64,000 nucleotides of DNA from CAWCDJ01 sp963778675 (lineage in GTDB: Bacteria; Acidobacteriota; Terriglobia; Bryobacterales; Bryobacteraceae): positions 62,001-126,000 of the forward strand of contig CAVZVI010000008.1 in the NCBI GenBank assembly GCA_963778675.1, given 5' to 3'. Shown here piece by piece: positions 25,845-33,924 of the stretch. The translations under genes and the position numbers were made by a program. Position 1 is the stretch's first letter, and the number at the start of each line of letters is the position of its first letter. The notes below the pieces were generated by a model. It did no database searches and was not told the DNA's origin. It was given only the letters and a program-made list of their open reading frames with translations.

Positions 25845-27103
25845 GCGCCCGCCCCGCGGCTCAACTCGACACCGCGCGTGCTCACGGCATACTTCGCCAG
25901 CATGCACGGATTCTCCCAGGCGGGGAAACTCTCCGGTTTTCGCAAGTACCCGAAGAACCGGTTCGCCACCTGCGCAAAATGCGCCTCGTGGCCCACGCGA
26001 TACACATCCGGAATCGTTACCCGGACGCGCGGGCCCTGCTGCTCCAGCGCGACGCCGGGGTACTCCGCAGCGATTGCCGCGACCCGCTTCTCGATCGCTT
26101 TCTCCACGCCCGCACCCTCCGGCACCACGTACAATTCGGGCCGGTAGTTCTCTTCTTGGCCTTGCCTCACTTCGACTCGCGACCTGGTTCCGCGATACAC
26201 CGCCAGGTGCGTATCCCCGCCGGCGGCAGGCGCCTCCCACCTCCACAGCACGTCCAGCCTGGTGTGGATCCCCCGCAGCATATACGCCACCCGCGTATTG
26301 CAGTAGTAATCGAGGCCAGGCCCAGGCTCGCCCGTTACCTGCCGGAACTGCTCCGCCGTCATCGTGGTCGGCCAGCGCCGGGCGTTCAAAATCCGCAGAT
26401 CCTTTCGATGGTCGATCGCCTGTTCCGGGAACAGTGTCCACTGCACCATGTCCACCAGGTGCGTCCCCACGTCCGCCAGGGCTTCGCCCTGCTCTTCGAC
26501 GTCGAAGAACCAGACCGGCCGCAGATTCGGGCTTCCCGCCACCAGCTTCAGGATATGGTGAACGCTTTCCATGTAGACGGCCGGGTCCTCTTCCGTGCCT
26601 GCGACAATCGTGCCGAACACCTCCGGGTCGTTCACCAGTTCCCGCTGCAGCATCGTGGTGATCTCGTAACGCTCGGTCATGATGTCGTACGCGATCAGCC
26701 CGCGGCGCTCCGCCACGGCTAACGCCTCCTCGAGCGCCGGCATATCCTCGGGGCGAATGATCCACGGCTTATCCGCCAGCACGTGCAGCCCGGCATCGAG
26801 CGATGCGCGAATGTACCCGATCTTGGCGCGGTTGCGTCCGGAAAGCACCACGATATTGCCGGGACGCTCCGCCTTCATTCGCTCCAGGAAGTCCGGCGAC
26901 GCATGCACGTCCACTTCCCAACGGGTCGGATTTTCTTTGCGCAGGTTGAACCGGGCGACGCGGTTCAGATGGGCGGCAAGGTCGGTTCCGAGCGGTGAGT
27001 AAACCGTCGTCCGTACCGCCACTCCGGCGTACATCTCTTTCTGGATCAGGGCGGCGTGAAAATGGCCCGGGTCGAGCGTGATCAGTCGGAATTGGTCATC
27101 CAT
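25841..27103 (-). CDS. Gfo/Idh/MocA-like oxidoreductase
   Basis: A 420-residue protein related to NAD(P)-dependent sugar dehydrogenases. The N-terminal part is a divergent Rossmann domain: LITLDPGHFHAAL replaces the usual GxGxxG, and the family lysine motif appears as HVLADKPWI (DKP for EKP). The C-terminal part has GEALADVGTHLVDMVQW. No signal peptide is visible. It is convergent with the isomerase pair and lies 15 bases after the CRTAC1 gene upstream on the same strand. With DUF1080 and the isomerases it could form a 3-keto-sugar route; that grouping is inference. Confidence 0.75.
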   Translation of the reverse strand: MDDQFRLITLDPGHFHAALIQKEMYAGVAVRTTVYSPLGTDLAAHLNRVARFNLRKENPTRWEVDVHASPDFLERMKAERPGNIVVLSGRNRAKIGYIRASLDAGLHVLADKPWIIRPEDMPALEEALAVAERRGLIAYDIMTERYEITTMLQRELVNDPEVFGTIVAGTEEDPAVYMESVHHILKLVAGSPNLRPVWFFDVEEQGEALADVGTHLVDMVQWTLFPEQAIDHRKDLRILNARRWPTTMTAEQFRQVTGEPGPGLDYYCNTRVAYMLRGIHTRLDVLWRWEAPAAGGDTHLAVYRGTRSRVEVRQGQEENYRPELYVVPEGAGVEKAIEKRVAAIAAEYPGVALEQQGPRVRVTIPDVYRVGHEAHFAQVANRFFGYLRKPESFPAWENPCMLAKYAVSTRGVELSRGAGA

Positions 27104-27118
27104 TCTGAACCCAGCTTA

Positions 27119-28774
27119 CTATCGAACCGCGGCCGTGAGCTTGCCGCCCTCGGTGCACTGGTGAGACCCCGCCGGCACGTTGCGGAACTCCTGCTTCGCG
27201 CCGCTCGGCCACTCGATCACCAGCCGCGATGCCTCCGCGCGCCGCCCCAGCCCGAAGGTCAGTGTCAGTTCCGATTGCGAAAGGTAACTGGAACCGCTGT
27301 GCACCACGCGCGTCTGTGTGCCGTCCGGCTCGAAGACGCGCACTACCGCGCCGATGGCATCGCGATTCGATTTGGTCCCCGTCAGCCGCAGGCGCAGCGA
27401 ACGGTTTCCTGAAGACATGTCGTTGCGGTAGAGGTAAGCCGGCCCCTGGTTGGTCGTGACCAGCAGGTCCAGGTCGCCATCGCCGTCGAAATCGCCGTAC
27501 GCCAGTCCTCGCGCCACTTTCGGCTTTGCGAAGGCCGCGCCCGCCTGGGCGGCCACATCGCGAAACTTTCCCTTGCCGCCGTTGAGAAACAGGTGCGGCG
27601 GCTGCGCGTAGCCCACGTTGCCGCGAATCCGCCGCACGGTCTCGTCGATGTGCCCGTTCACCGCCACCAGGTCCAGCCACCCGTCCAGGTCGATGTCGAG
27701 AAACGTGCAGCCGAACCCCAGGCTGGAGCGCGATGCCTGCCCCACCCCCGTGCGCCCGGCGATGTCCGTGTATCCGCCGCCGGGCGCGGCGCGGTAGAGG
27801 GCGATCATTTCGTTGTCGAAATTGGTGATGGCGATCCCCTCCACTCCCGAGTTGTCGAAGTCCCCGGCGTCCACTCCCATGCCCGCGCGCGCTTTGCCGT
27901 CCTCGCTGAATGCGACGCCCGCCTTCACCGCCACTTCCTCGAACGTTCCGTTGCGAAGGTTGCGATAAAGCTTGTTAGGCTGCGTGTCGTTGGCGATCAG
28001 CAGGTCGGGCCACCCGTCGCGGTCGTAATCCAACATTGCCGCTCCCAGCGATTTCGAGCTGCTGTCGAAGATGCCGCTCTGCGCCGTTACGTCTTCGAAC
28101 GTGCCGTTGCCGCGATTGCGGAACAGCCAGCAGGTCTCCCCGTGGTACGCTTCCGGCGTGCAGTACGACTTGTGCTTGCCATCGACGCTGCAAAACACGT
28201 CGTGCGCCGGCGACCACTTCACGTAGTTGCAAACCAGAAGGTCGAGCAGCCCGTCACGGTTGTAGTCGAACCACAGGGCGGACGTGCTGAAGGCGCTCCG
28301 GCCGCCCAGCCCCGCCTTTTCCGTCACGTCCGTGAAGCGGCCCTTTCCGTTGTTCTGGAACAGGCGGTTCTGGCCCACCGCGGTGATCAGCAGGTCGGGA
28401 AAACCGTCGTTGTTGTAGTCCCCGACCGCGACCCCCATCCCGTACATTTCCACCGCCAGCCCCGCGCGCTCCGTGACGTCCGTGAACGTGCCGTTGCGAT
28501 TGTTGCGGTAGAGCCGCATCGTGCTCCGGGCGCCGGAGTGCCCGGGCCAGTTCGTCCCGTTGACCAGCAGGATGTCGAGCCAACCGTCGCCGTCGTAATC
28601 GAGAAACGCGCAGCCCGGCCCCATCGTTTCCGGCAGGTACTTGGCGCCGAAGGCTCCGCTATTGTGTTGGAAGTGGAGACCTGCCGCTTCCGTCACATCT
28701 GTCAGGCGGAAGCCCGGGTCCCCGGTCGCGGCCAGCAGCGGAGCGGCGCCGAGAAGAAAGGTCCGCCGCGTCAC
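27119..28774 (-). CDS. CRTAC1-like exported protein with FG-GAP/VCBS repeats and ASPIC-UnbV domain
   Basis: A 551-residue protein with a twin-arginine-like start (MTRRTFLLGAAPLLAATG). About six FG-GAP/VCBS calcium-binding repeats (FLDYDGDGWLDILLVNG, VGDYNNDGFPDLLIT, WFDYNRDGLLDLLVCNY, MLDYDRDGWPDLLIAND, DAGDFDNSGVEGIAITN, FLDIDLDGWLDLVAVNG) form a beta-propeller. The ASPIC/UnbV module (SKSNRDAIGAVVRVF to SSYLSQSELTLTFGLG) follows, ending in a cysteine-containing tail. Function is unknown; such proteins bind calcium and probably ligands at the cell surface. The GTG start overlaps the stop of the response-regulator gene (GTGA), tying it to a two-component system. Confidence 0.85.
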   Translation of the reverse strand: MTRRTFLLGAAPLLAATGDPGFRLTDVTEAAGLHFQHNSGAFGAKYLPETMGPGCAFLDYDGDGWLDILLVNGTNWPGHSGARSTMRLYRNNRNGTFTDVTERAGLAVEMYGMGVAVGDYNNDGFPDLLITAVGQNRLFQNNGKGRFTDVTEKAGLGGRSAFSTSALWFDYNRDGLLDLLVCNYVKWSPAHDVFCSVDGKHKSYCTPEAYHGETCWLFRNRGNGTFEDVTAQSGIFDSSSKSLGAAMLDYDRDGWPDLLIANDTQPNKLYRNLRNGTFEEVAVKAGVAFSEDGKARAGMGVDAGDFDNSGVEGIAITNFDNEMIALYRAAPGGGYTDIAGRTGVGQASRSSLGFGCTFLDIDLDGWLDLVAVNGHIDETVRRIRGNVGYAQPPHLFLNGGKGKFRDVAAQAGAAFAKPKVARGLAYGDFDGDGDLDLLVTTNQGPAYLYRNDMSSGNRSLRLRLTGTKSNRDAIGAVVRVFEPDGTQTRVVHSGSSYLSQSELTLTFGLGRRAEASRLVIEWPSGAKQEFRNVPAGSHQCTEGGKLTAAVR

Positions 28775-29406
28775 GCGATGCTTACCAGCCCCTGGCGGAT
28801 GGCGTAAACCACCAGCTCCGCCGTGTTGTGAATGCCCAGCGTCTGCATGATGTTGGCGCGGTGTACGGCCACCGTGTTCGCGCTCAGGCCGAGCACCGCG
28901 GCGATCTCTTTGTTCGACTTGCCATGGACGATCAACTGGAGCACTTCGAGTTCCCGCGTGGTCAGTTGCGGCTGCGGTTCTCCGTCCCCGGCGACCGCTG
29001 CCCGGTCCAACCGCGCGTCGAGCACTCGCTGACCCGCGGCCACTTTCTTCACGGCGCTCACCATCTCCAGGTCCATCGCGTTCTTCAGGAGGTATCCCCG
29101 CGCGCCGGCCTCCAGGCAGGTCCGCACATAGGATGTCTCCGCGTGCATGCTCAGAATGAGGATGGCGGTCTCGGGCGCCGTACGCAGAATCTGCCGCGCC
29201 GCCACCGCCCCGTTCATACTCGGCAGCGCGAAATCCATCACCACGACGCGCGGCCGCAACTGTGCCGCCAGTTCGACCGCCTGGTGGCCGTCCTCGGCTT
29301 CCCCCACCACGCGAATCTCCGGATCGTCCTCCAGCAGACGCCGGAACCCGCGCCGCACCAGGCTATGATCGTCCACCAGAAGAACGGTGATTTCAGATTC
29401 CGGCAT
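28771..29406 (-). CDS. NarL/FixJ-type response regulator
   Basis: A 211-residue transcription factor with a receiver domain (VLLVDDHSLVRRGF, phosphoacceptor Asp58 in VVVMDFALPSMNG, LILSMHAE, conserved lysine in GYLLKNA) and a LuxR-type helix-turn-helix (LTTRELEVLQLIVHGKSNKEIAAVLGLSANTVAVHRANIM). It is expected to be phosphorylated by the adjacent histidine kinase, whose 3' end overlaps its start by 14 bases, and to regulate nearby genes. The downstream CRTAC1 gene is in the same operon and is a plausible partner or target. Confidence 0.92.
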   Translation of the reverse strand: MPESEITVLLVDDHSLVRRGFRRLLEDDPEIRVVGEAEDGHQAVELAAQLRPRVVVMDFALPSMNGAVAARQILRTAPETAILILSMHAETSYVRTCLEAGARGYLLKNAMDLEMVSAVKKVAAGQRVLDARLDRAAVAGDGEPQPQLTTRELEVLQLIVHGKSNKEIAAVLGLSANTVAVHRANIMQTLGIHNTAELVVYAIRQGLVSIA

Positions 29407-30721
29407 GGCTCTCCCGCGGCGAGGTCGGCACTGAGAGCCGGATCTTGGCTCCCTCTCTTCCTCGCCCCTCGATCTCCAGACGTCCCTTGACCAGTTCAGC
29501 GCGTTCCCGCATCGAAATCAGTCCCATCCCCTGGCCGTCCGATGCGTCGAACCCCACGCCCTCGTCTTCCACCTCGAGCTCCACCGATTCCGGCAGGTAG
29601 CGCAGCCGCACCGAGGCACGCTTCGATTTCGAATGTTTCGCGACGTTATTCAGCGCTTCCTGCATCACGCGGTAAAGGTGGATGGTCACCCCCCGGTCCA
29701 ATTCTCGCCCAGTGCCGGACTTCTCAAATTGTATGGCAATTCCGGTCTGCTTCTCGAACGCCGGCAAATATTGGTCCAGGGCGCTCTCGAGGCCGATCTC
29801 GTCCAGGATCACCGGGTGCAGCGCGTGCGAGAGCGTCCGGACCTTCTCCAGCGTCGATTGCACGATCTCCTGCACCTCGCGCAGATCCGACCGCACCGAG
29901 TCGGGATCCTGCGCCAGCCTGCGGCTCGTGCGCTGCAGCATGGTTCCGATCGCCGTCAGAATCTGTCCGAAATCGTCGTGCAATTCGCGCGAGATCGACC
30001 GGAACGCGCTTTCCTGCATGGAGATCAACTGGCGCGCCAGTTCGCTGCGCCGTTCCGAGAGCGCCGACTCTTCTCGAAACAGCCGCCGGTTATACTGCAC
30101 CAGGTAGAGGCTGGTGAACAGAATCAGGATCAGCATGGCCCCCACGAACAGGTACAGGTTGCGCTCCGCCCCGGAATATACTTCGCGAATCCGCGCGGCG
30201 GCCTCCTGCTCGGTTTCATTGTTCTGCACGAGCAGCCGCGCTACCGCCGTACTGAGCGCCTCCTGCCTGGCTTGCAGGGAGAGCCGGATGAGCGATCGCG
30301 CTTCGGCCTCCTGGCCGCCCGCGGCCATCGCGAACATGCGGTCCACCGCGTCCCAGAACTGTTTGACGGAAGCTTTCAGGTAGCTCCTCTGATCCGAGTT
30401 CCCGCCGAAGGGCGAGAGCGCCGCTTCGCGCTCCATGGCGTCATCGAGGTCCGTCCGGATTCTTTGCAACTGCGCCTTCCAGGCGGTCAGGGGATACGGC
30501 TCGGTACCCTCCGTCATATCGCGCATGGCGAGCGCCACCGAGTTGAGATCGTTCTGGATGCGCAGCAGCAGCAGGGAATCGGCGCGGTTGCGGTCGATCG
30601 TGCCGGTCTGCAGTCGCTCCAGGCTGCGCAACTGCGCCACCGTGTATCCCGAATAGAGCGCGACCGCCGAAAGCGTAATCGCCAGCCCCGCCAGCAGCCG
30701 GATTGTCGGTGATCTCCCCAT
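29393..30721 (-). CDS. Membrane sensor histidine kinase (NarX/DegS-type HisKA_3)
   Basis: A 442-residue kinase. Two membrane helices (residues about 7-27 and 189-208) enclose a periplasmic helical sensor of about 160 residues resembling a four-helix bundle, with no recognisable ligand pocket. The dimerisation domain carries the phosphoacceptor His248 in SISRELHDDFGQILTAIG, and the ATPase domain has VMQEALNNVAKHSKS, VEDEGVGFD and GMGLISMRERAE. ATG 30721 precedes the first helix; the longer frame to 30844 would add a basic leader overlapping the divergent promoter region. It pairs with the response regulator downstream. Confidence 0.92.
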   Translation of the reverse strand: MGRSPTIRLLAGLAITLSAVALYSGYTVAQLRSLERLQTGTIDRNRADSLLLLRIQNDLNSVALAMRDMTEGTEPYPLTAWKAQLQRIRTDLDDAMEREAALSPFGGNSDQRSYLKASVKQFWDAVDRMFAMAAGGQEAEARSLIRLSLQARQEALSTAVARLLVQNNETEQEAAARIREVYSGAERNLYLFVGAMLILILFTSLYLVQYNRRLFREESALSERRSELARQLISMQESAFRSISRELHDDFGQILTAIGTMLQRTSRRLAQDPDSVRSDLREVQEIVQSTLEKVRTLSHALHPVILDEIGLESALDQYLPAFEKQTGIAIQFEKSGTGRELDRGVTIHLYRVMQEALNNVAKHSKSKRASVRLRYLPESVELEVEDEGVGFDASDGQGMGLISMRERAELVKGRLEIEGRGREGAKIRLSVPTSPRESHAGI

Positions 30722-30785
30722 ATCGGCGCGGCCCGCTCCCCGGCGGTCGCGGTTCTGTGTGGCGCCCTCTAATATTTTCCTATTA

Positions 30786-30814
30786 TTGCTGCTTTCCTGC
30801 TCACGGGATATGCT
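30786..30814 (+). promoter_or_regulatory. Candidate promoter for the TPR/cytochrome operon
   Basis: TTGCTG (30786-30791) and TATGCT (30809-30814) are separated by 17 bases, 42 bases before the ATG at 30856. The 134-base divergent region also has the AT-rich TAATATTTTCCTATTATTG, unusual for this genome. This is a sequence match only. Confidence 0.35.
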
Positions 30815-30855
30815 GTCAAGCACTCTGCGCCACAGCCGGTGCACACTGGGAGGGT

Positions 30856-33800
30856 ATGAGAATCCGTTTTCACCGCGTGTTGTGGCTCGCCGTGACCTTG
30901 CTCGGCGCGGTCGTTTGGGTATTGCTGGCGCAAAACGCCCGGCGCAGTGACGCCGAACTATGGCGCTACCGCAACCTCGGCAAGGCGTTTTACGAGAACC
31001 CTACCACCCAGGCCCAGGCCGTCACCGAATTCCGCAAGGCCCTCGACCTGGCCCCCGATTCCGTCCGCGAGATCGTGAACTACGGGCTGGCCCTGCTGCG
31101 TGCCGGAAACACGCAGGCCGGCATCGACCAGCTGCTGAAGGCCCAGAAACTCGACCCCAAGCTCCCTCACACCTGGTTTAACCTCGGCATCGCCTACAAG
31201 AACCAGGGCGATCTCGATGCCGCCATGGTGCAATTTCGAGGCATGGCTCGTCTCGTGCCGGACGAGCCGGTAACCCACTACCAGATGGGAACGATTCTGA
31301 AGGCGCAAGGCGATCAGCAGGCAGCCCTGAAGCAGTTCGAAATCGCTCGCGACCTCAATCCACTGCTCGCGGCCCCGCATTTCCAACTCTACGGTCTCTA
31401 CCGCCAGATGCAGCGTCCGGAGGATGCGGCGAGGGAGTTGCGCATTTTTCAGCAGTTGAAGAAGTCGCAGGAGGGCGCCGCCGTCCCGGAGGACATGGCG
31501 TGGAGCTGGTACGCCGAGGTCTATGACCCCATCGATGCCCTGCCGTCCGCCCCGCCCGCGCCCCCGGTCTTCCGCGCCGAACGGCTGGCTGAGGGATTCA
31601 CTGGAGTTACCGCGATCCGATTGGACACCGGCCCCCGCGCCAGCCTGATCGCCTGGTCGCCTTCCAACACCGAAGTCTTCCGCGACGGCAAGACTCCCGT
31701 AACGGATTCGGGTCTCGCAGGCCTGCGTGACGTGGTTTCGATCGCCCCCGGCGATTTCGATAACGACGGCTTTACCGATCTGTGCGTCATCACCACTCAC
31801 GGCGCGGCGCTCTATCGTAACGTCAACGGCAAATTTCACAAGCAGGCCGACTTGCCTGCCGGCTCCTACCGCCAGGCCCTGTGGCTCGACTACGATCACG
31901 ATTACGATCTCGACCTCTTCCTGTTCGGCGACGATTCGAAGCTTCTCCGCAATAACGGCCAGGCCGGCTTCGGCGACGAAACCAGCCGCTTCCCCTTCGT
32001 GCGTGGACGTGCCCTGAGCGCCGTACCGTTCGACCTGGAGCCCGATACACCCGGCTTCGACCTGGTGGCGTCCTACCAGGACCGCCCGGGTGTTCTCTAT
32101 CGCGACCACCTCGCCGGCAACTACCAGGCAGTGGATCTCAAGGAACTTCCGGCAGCTTCGACGCTTCTGCCCGCCAAGGATCTCAACCACGACGGCCGCA
32201 CCGACCTTGCGGCCGAACCTCCGCTCGTCCTGCTGAACCGGCCCGGCGGCTTCCAGAAAGCGCCGCCCGTGAATCTTCCCCCGGCCGTGGCCGCCGATTT
32301 CAACGGCAACGGACGCCTCGACCGCGTTTCGATCCGCGGCGGCGCGCTGACGATCGATCGCGATGTGACCCCCGACTACGGCAACTGGATCGAGGTCGCG
32401 CTCACCGGAATCAAGAATCTGAAGTCGCCCATCGGCGCCAAGGTCGAAGTCAAGTCCGGCACGAGCTACGAGAAGCAGACCTGGGCGGGCCTCCCGCTGG
32501 TCTTCCGGCTGGGCAGCCGCACGCAGGTGGACACGGTCCGCATCACGTGGCCGAACGGCCTGATCCAAAACGAAATGAACCAGCCGATCAACAAGCTGGT
32601 GACCATTCCGGAGTCGCAGCGGCTTTCCGGCTCCTGCCCCATGATCTTCACCTGGAACGGCGAACGGTTCCAGTTCGTTACCGACGTGCTCGGCGTCGCT
32701 CCGCTCGGCGCAAGTTCCGGAGACGGCCGCTACTTTCCCGTGGATCACGACGAGTACGTCTCGATCCCCGGCGAAATCCTCCGCGAGCGCGGCGGCGCCT
32801 ACGACGTGCGCATCACCGAGGAACTGCACGAGGTCTCCTACATCGACCAGGTCCGCCTACAGGCCGTGGACCATCCCGCCGGCACCGACATCGTCACCAA
32901 CGAGAAATTCAAATCGCCGCCATTCCCCGAGTTCCGCCTTTTCGGGGTGAAGCGTCGCATCTATCCCGTTGCCGCGCGCGACCAGCGGGGCGCGGACGTG
33001 CTTCCGGCGCTGCTGCACCGCGATTCGAAGTATCCGGACTCGTTCCGCCGCGATGCCGCCGGCGTCGCCGAATTGCACACCCTCGATCTCGATTTCGGAA
33101 AGGCCGCGCCGGGGAACCGCGCCGTGCTCATCCTCGAAGGGTGGGTCGATTGGGCCGACGGCAGCACGTTTCTCTCCGCCATGCAGGAACACAAGGATTT
33201 GACGTTTCCTTACCTTCAGGTGAAGGACGCTGCCGGCCACTGGAAAACCGTAATCGAGGATATGGGAATCCCTTCCGGCAAACCCAAGCCCATGGCGGTG
33301 GATCTCAGCGGCAAGTTCCTCTCCTCCTCCCGCGAGGTTCGCATCGTCACCAACCTGTGCGTCTATTGGGACGAGGCCTATCTGGCGGAGAGCGACGCGC
33401 CGCCGCCCGTCCGGCTCACCACGCTGCCCTCGCTCTCAGCCGGCCTGCAATTCCGCGGATTCTCACGCCCGACCATCGACCCGCGGCGCAAGCAGCCGGA
33501 ACAGTTCGACTATCAGACCGTCAGCTTCACCTCCTCCTGGAACCCGACCTCCGGCAACTACACCCGCTACGGCGATGTCAACACGCTGCTGGCGGAACCG
33601 GACGACCGCATGGTGATCATGGGCTCGGGCGACGAAATCCGCCTGCGGTTCGATCCGGGAAGCCTTCCGCCTTTGCCCGCCGGCTGGAAGCGCGATTTCC
33701 TGCTGCTGGTGGATGGCTGGGCCAAGGACGCCGACGCCAATACCGCCTTCTCGCAGAGTGTTCTGCCGCTGCCCTTCCATGCGATGAGCAGCTACCCTTA

Positions 33801-33924
33801 CCCCGCGGGTGAACATTATCCGCAGGATGCGCTTCACCAGGAGTATCTGCGCCAGTACAACACGCGCCCAGCCCTGAAACTCATCCGCCCCCTGGAGGCG
33901 GCCAGCCCCGAGAGTTCGCAATGA
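30856..33924 (+). CDS. TPR and FG-GAP repeat protein with ASPIC-UnbV domain and a large unassigned C-terminus
   Basis: A 1022-residue protein. An N-terminal signal anchor (VLWLAVTLLGAVVWVLLAQNA) is followed by about four TPR units up to residue 200 (AVTEFRKALDLAPDS, THYQMGTILKAQGDQQAALKQFEIA). Then come FG-GAP-like repeats (PGDFDNDGFTDLCVITTHG, LWLDYDHDYDLDLFLFG, PAKDLNHDGRTDLAAE, AADFNGNGRLDRVSI) and an ASPIC-UnbV-like section (KSPIGAKVEVKSGTSYEKQ). The last 400 or so residues (from GSCPMIFTWNGERFQFVTDVLG) are not a family I recognise and look like beta-rich binding domains. It is extracytoplasmic. It starts at the ATG with GGGAGGG just upstream and overlaps the cytochrome gene (ATGA), so they are made together. 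Confidence 0.82.
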   Translation: MRIRFHRVLWLAVTLLGAVVWVLLAQNARRSDAELWRYRNLGKAFYENPTTQAQAVTEFRKALDLAPDSVREIVNYGLALLRAGNTQAGIDQLLKAQKLDPKLPHTWFNLGIAYKNQGDLDAAMVQFRGMARLVPDEPVTHYQMGTILKAQGDQQAALKQFEIARDLNPLLAAPHFQLYGLYRQMQRPEDAARELRIFQQLKKSQEGAAVPEDMAWSWYAEVYDPIDALPSAPPAPPVFRAERLAEGFTGVTAIRLDTGPRASLIAWSPSNTEVFRDGKTPVTDSGLAGLRDVVSIAPGDFDNDGFTDLCVITTHGAALYRNVNGKFHKQADLPAGSYRQALWLDYDHDYDLDLFLFGDDSKLLRNNGQAGFGDETSRFPFVRGRALSAVPFDLEPDTPGFDLVASYQDRPGVLYRDHLAGNYQAVDLKELPAASTLLPAKDLNHDGRTDLAAEPPLVLLNRPGGFQKAPPVNLPPAVAADFNGNGRLDRVSIRGGALTIDRDVTPDYGNWIEVALTGIKNLKSPIGAKVEVKSGTSYEKQTWAGLPLVFRLGSRTQVDTVRITWPNGLIQNEMNQPINKLVTIPESQRLSGSCPMIFTWNGERFQFVTDVLGVAPLGASSGDGRYFPVDHDEYVSIPGEILRERGGAYDVRITEELHEVSYIDQVRLQAVDHPAGTDIVTNEKFKSPPFPEFRLFGVKRRIYPVAARDQRGADVLPALLHRDSKYPDSFRRDAAGVAELHTLDLDFGKAAPGNRAVLILEGWVDWADGSTFLSAMQEHKDLTFPYLQVKDAAGHWKTVIEDMGIPSGKPKPMAVDLSGKFLSSSREVRIVTNLCVYWDEAYLAESDAPPPVRLTTLPSLSAGLQFRGFSRPTIDPRRKQPEQFDYQTVSFTSSWNPTSGNYTRYGDVNTLLAEPDDRMVIMGSGDEIRLRFDPGSLPPLPAGWKRDFLLLVDGWAKDADANTAFSQSVLPLPFHAMSSYPYPAGEHYPQDALHQEYLRQYNTRPALKLIRPLEAASPESSQ

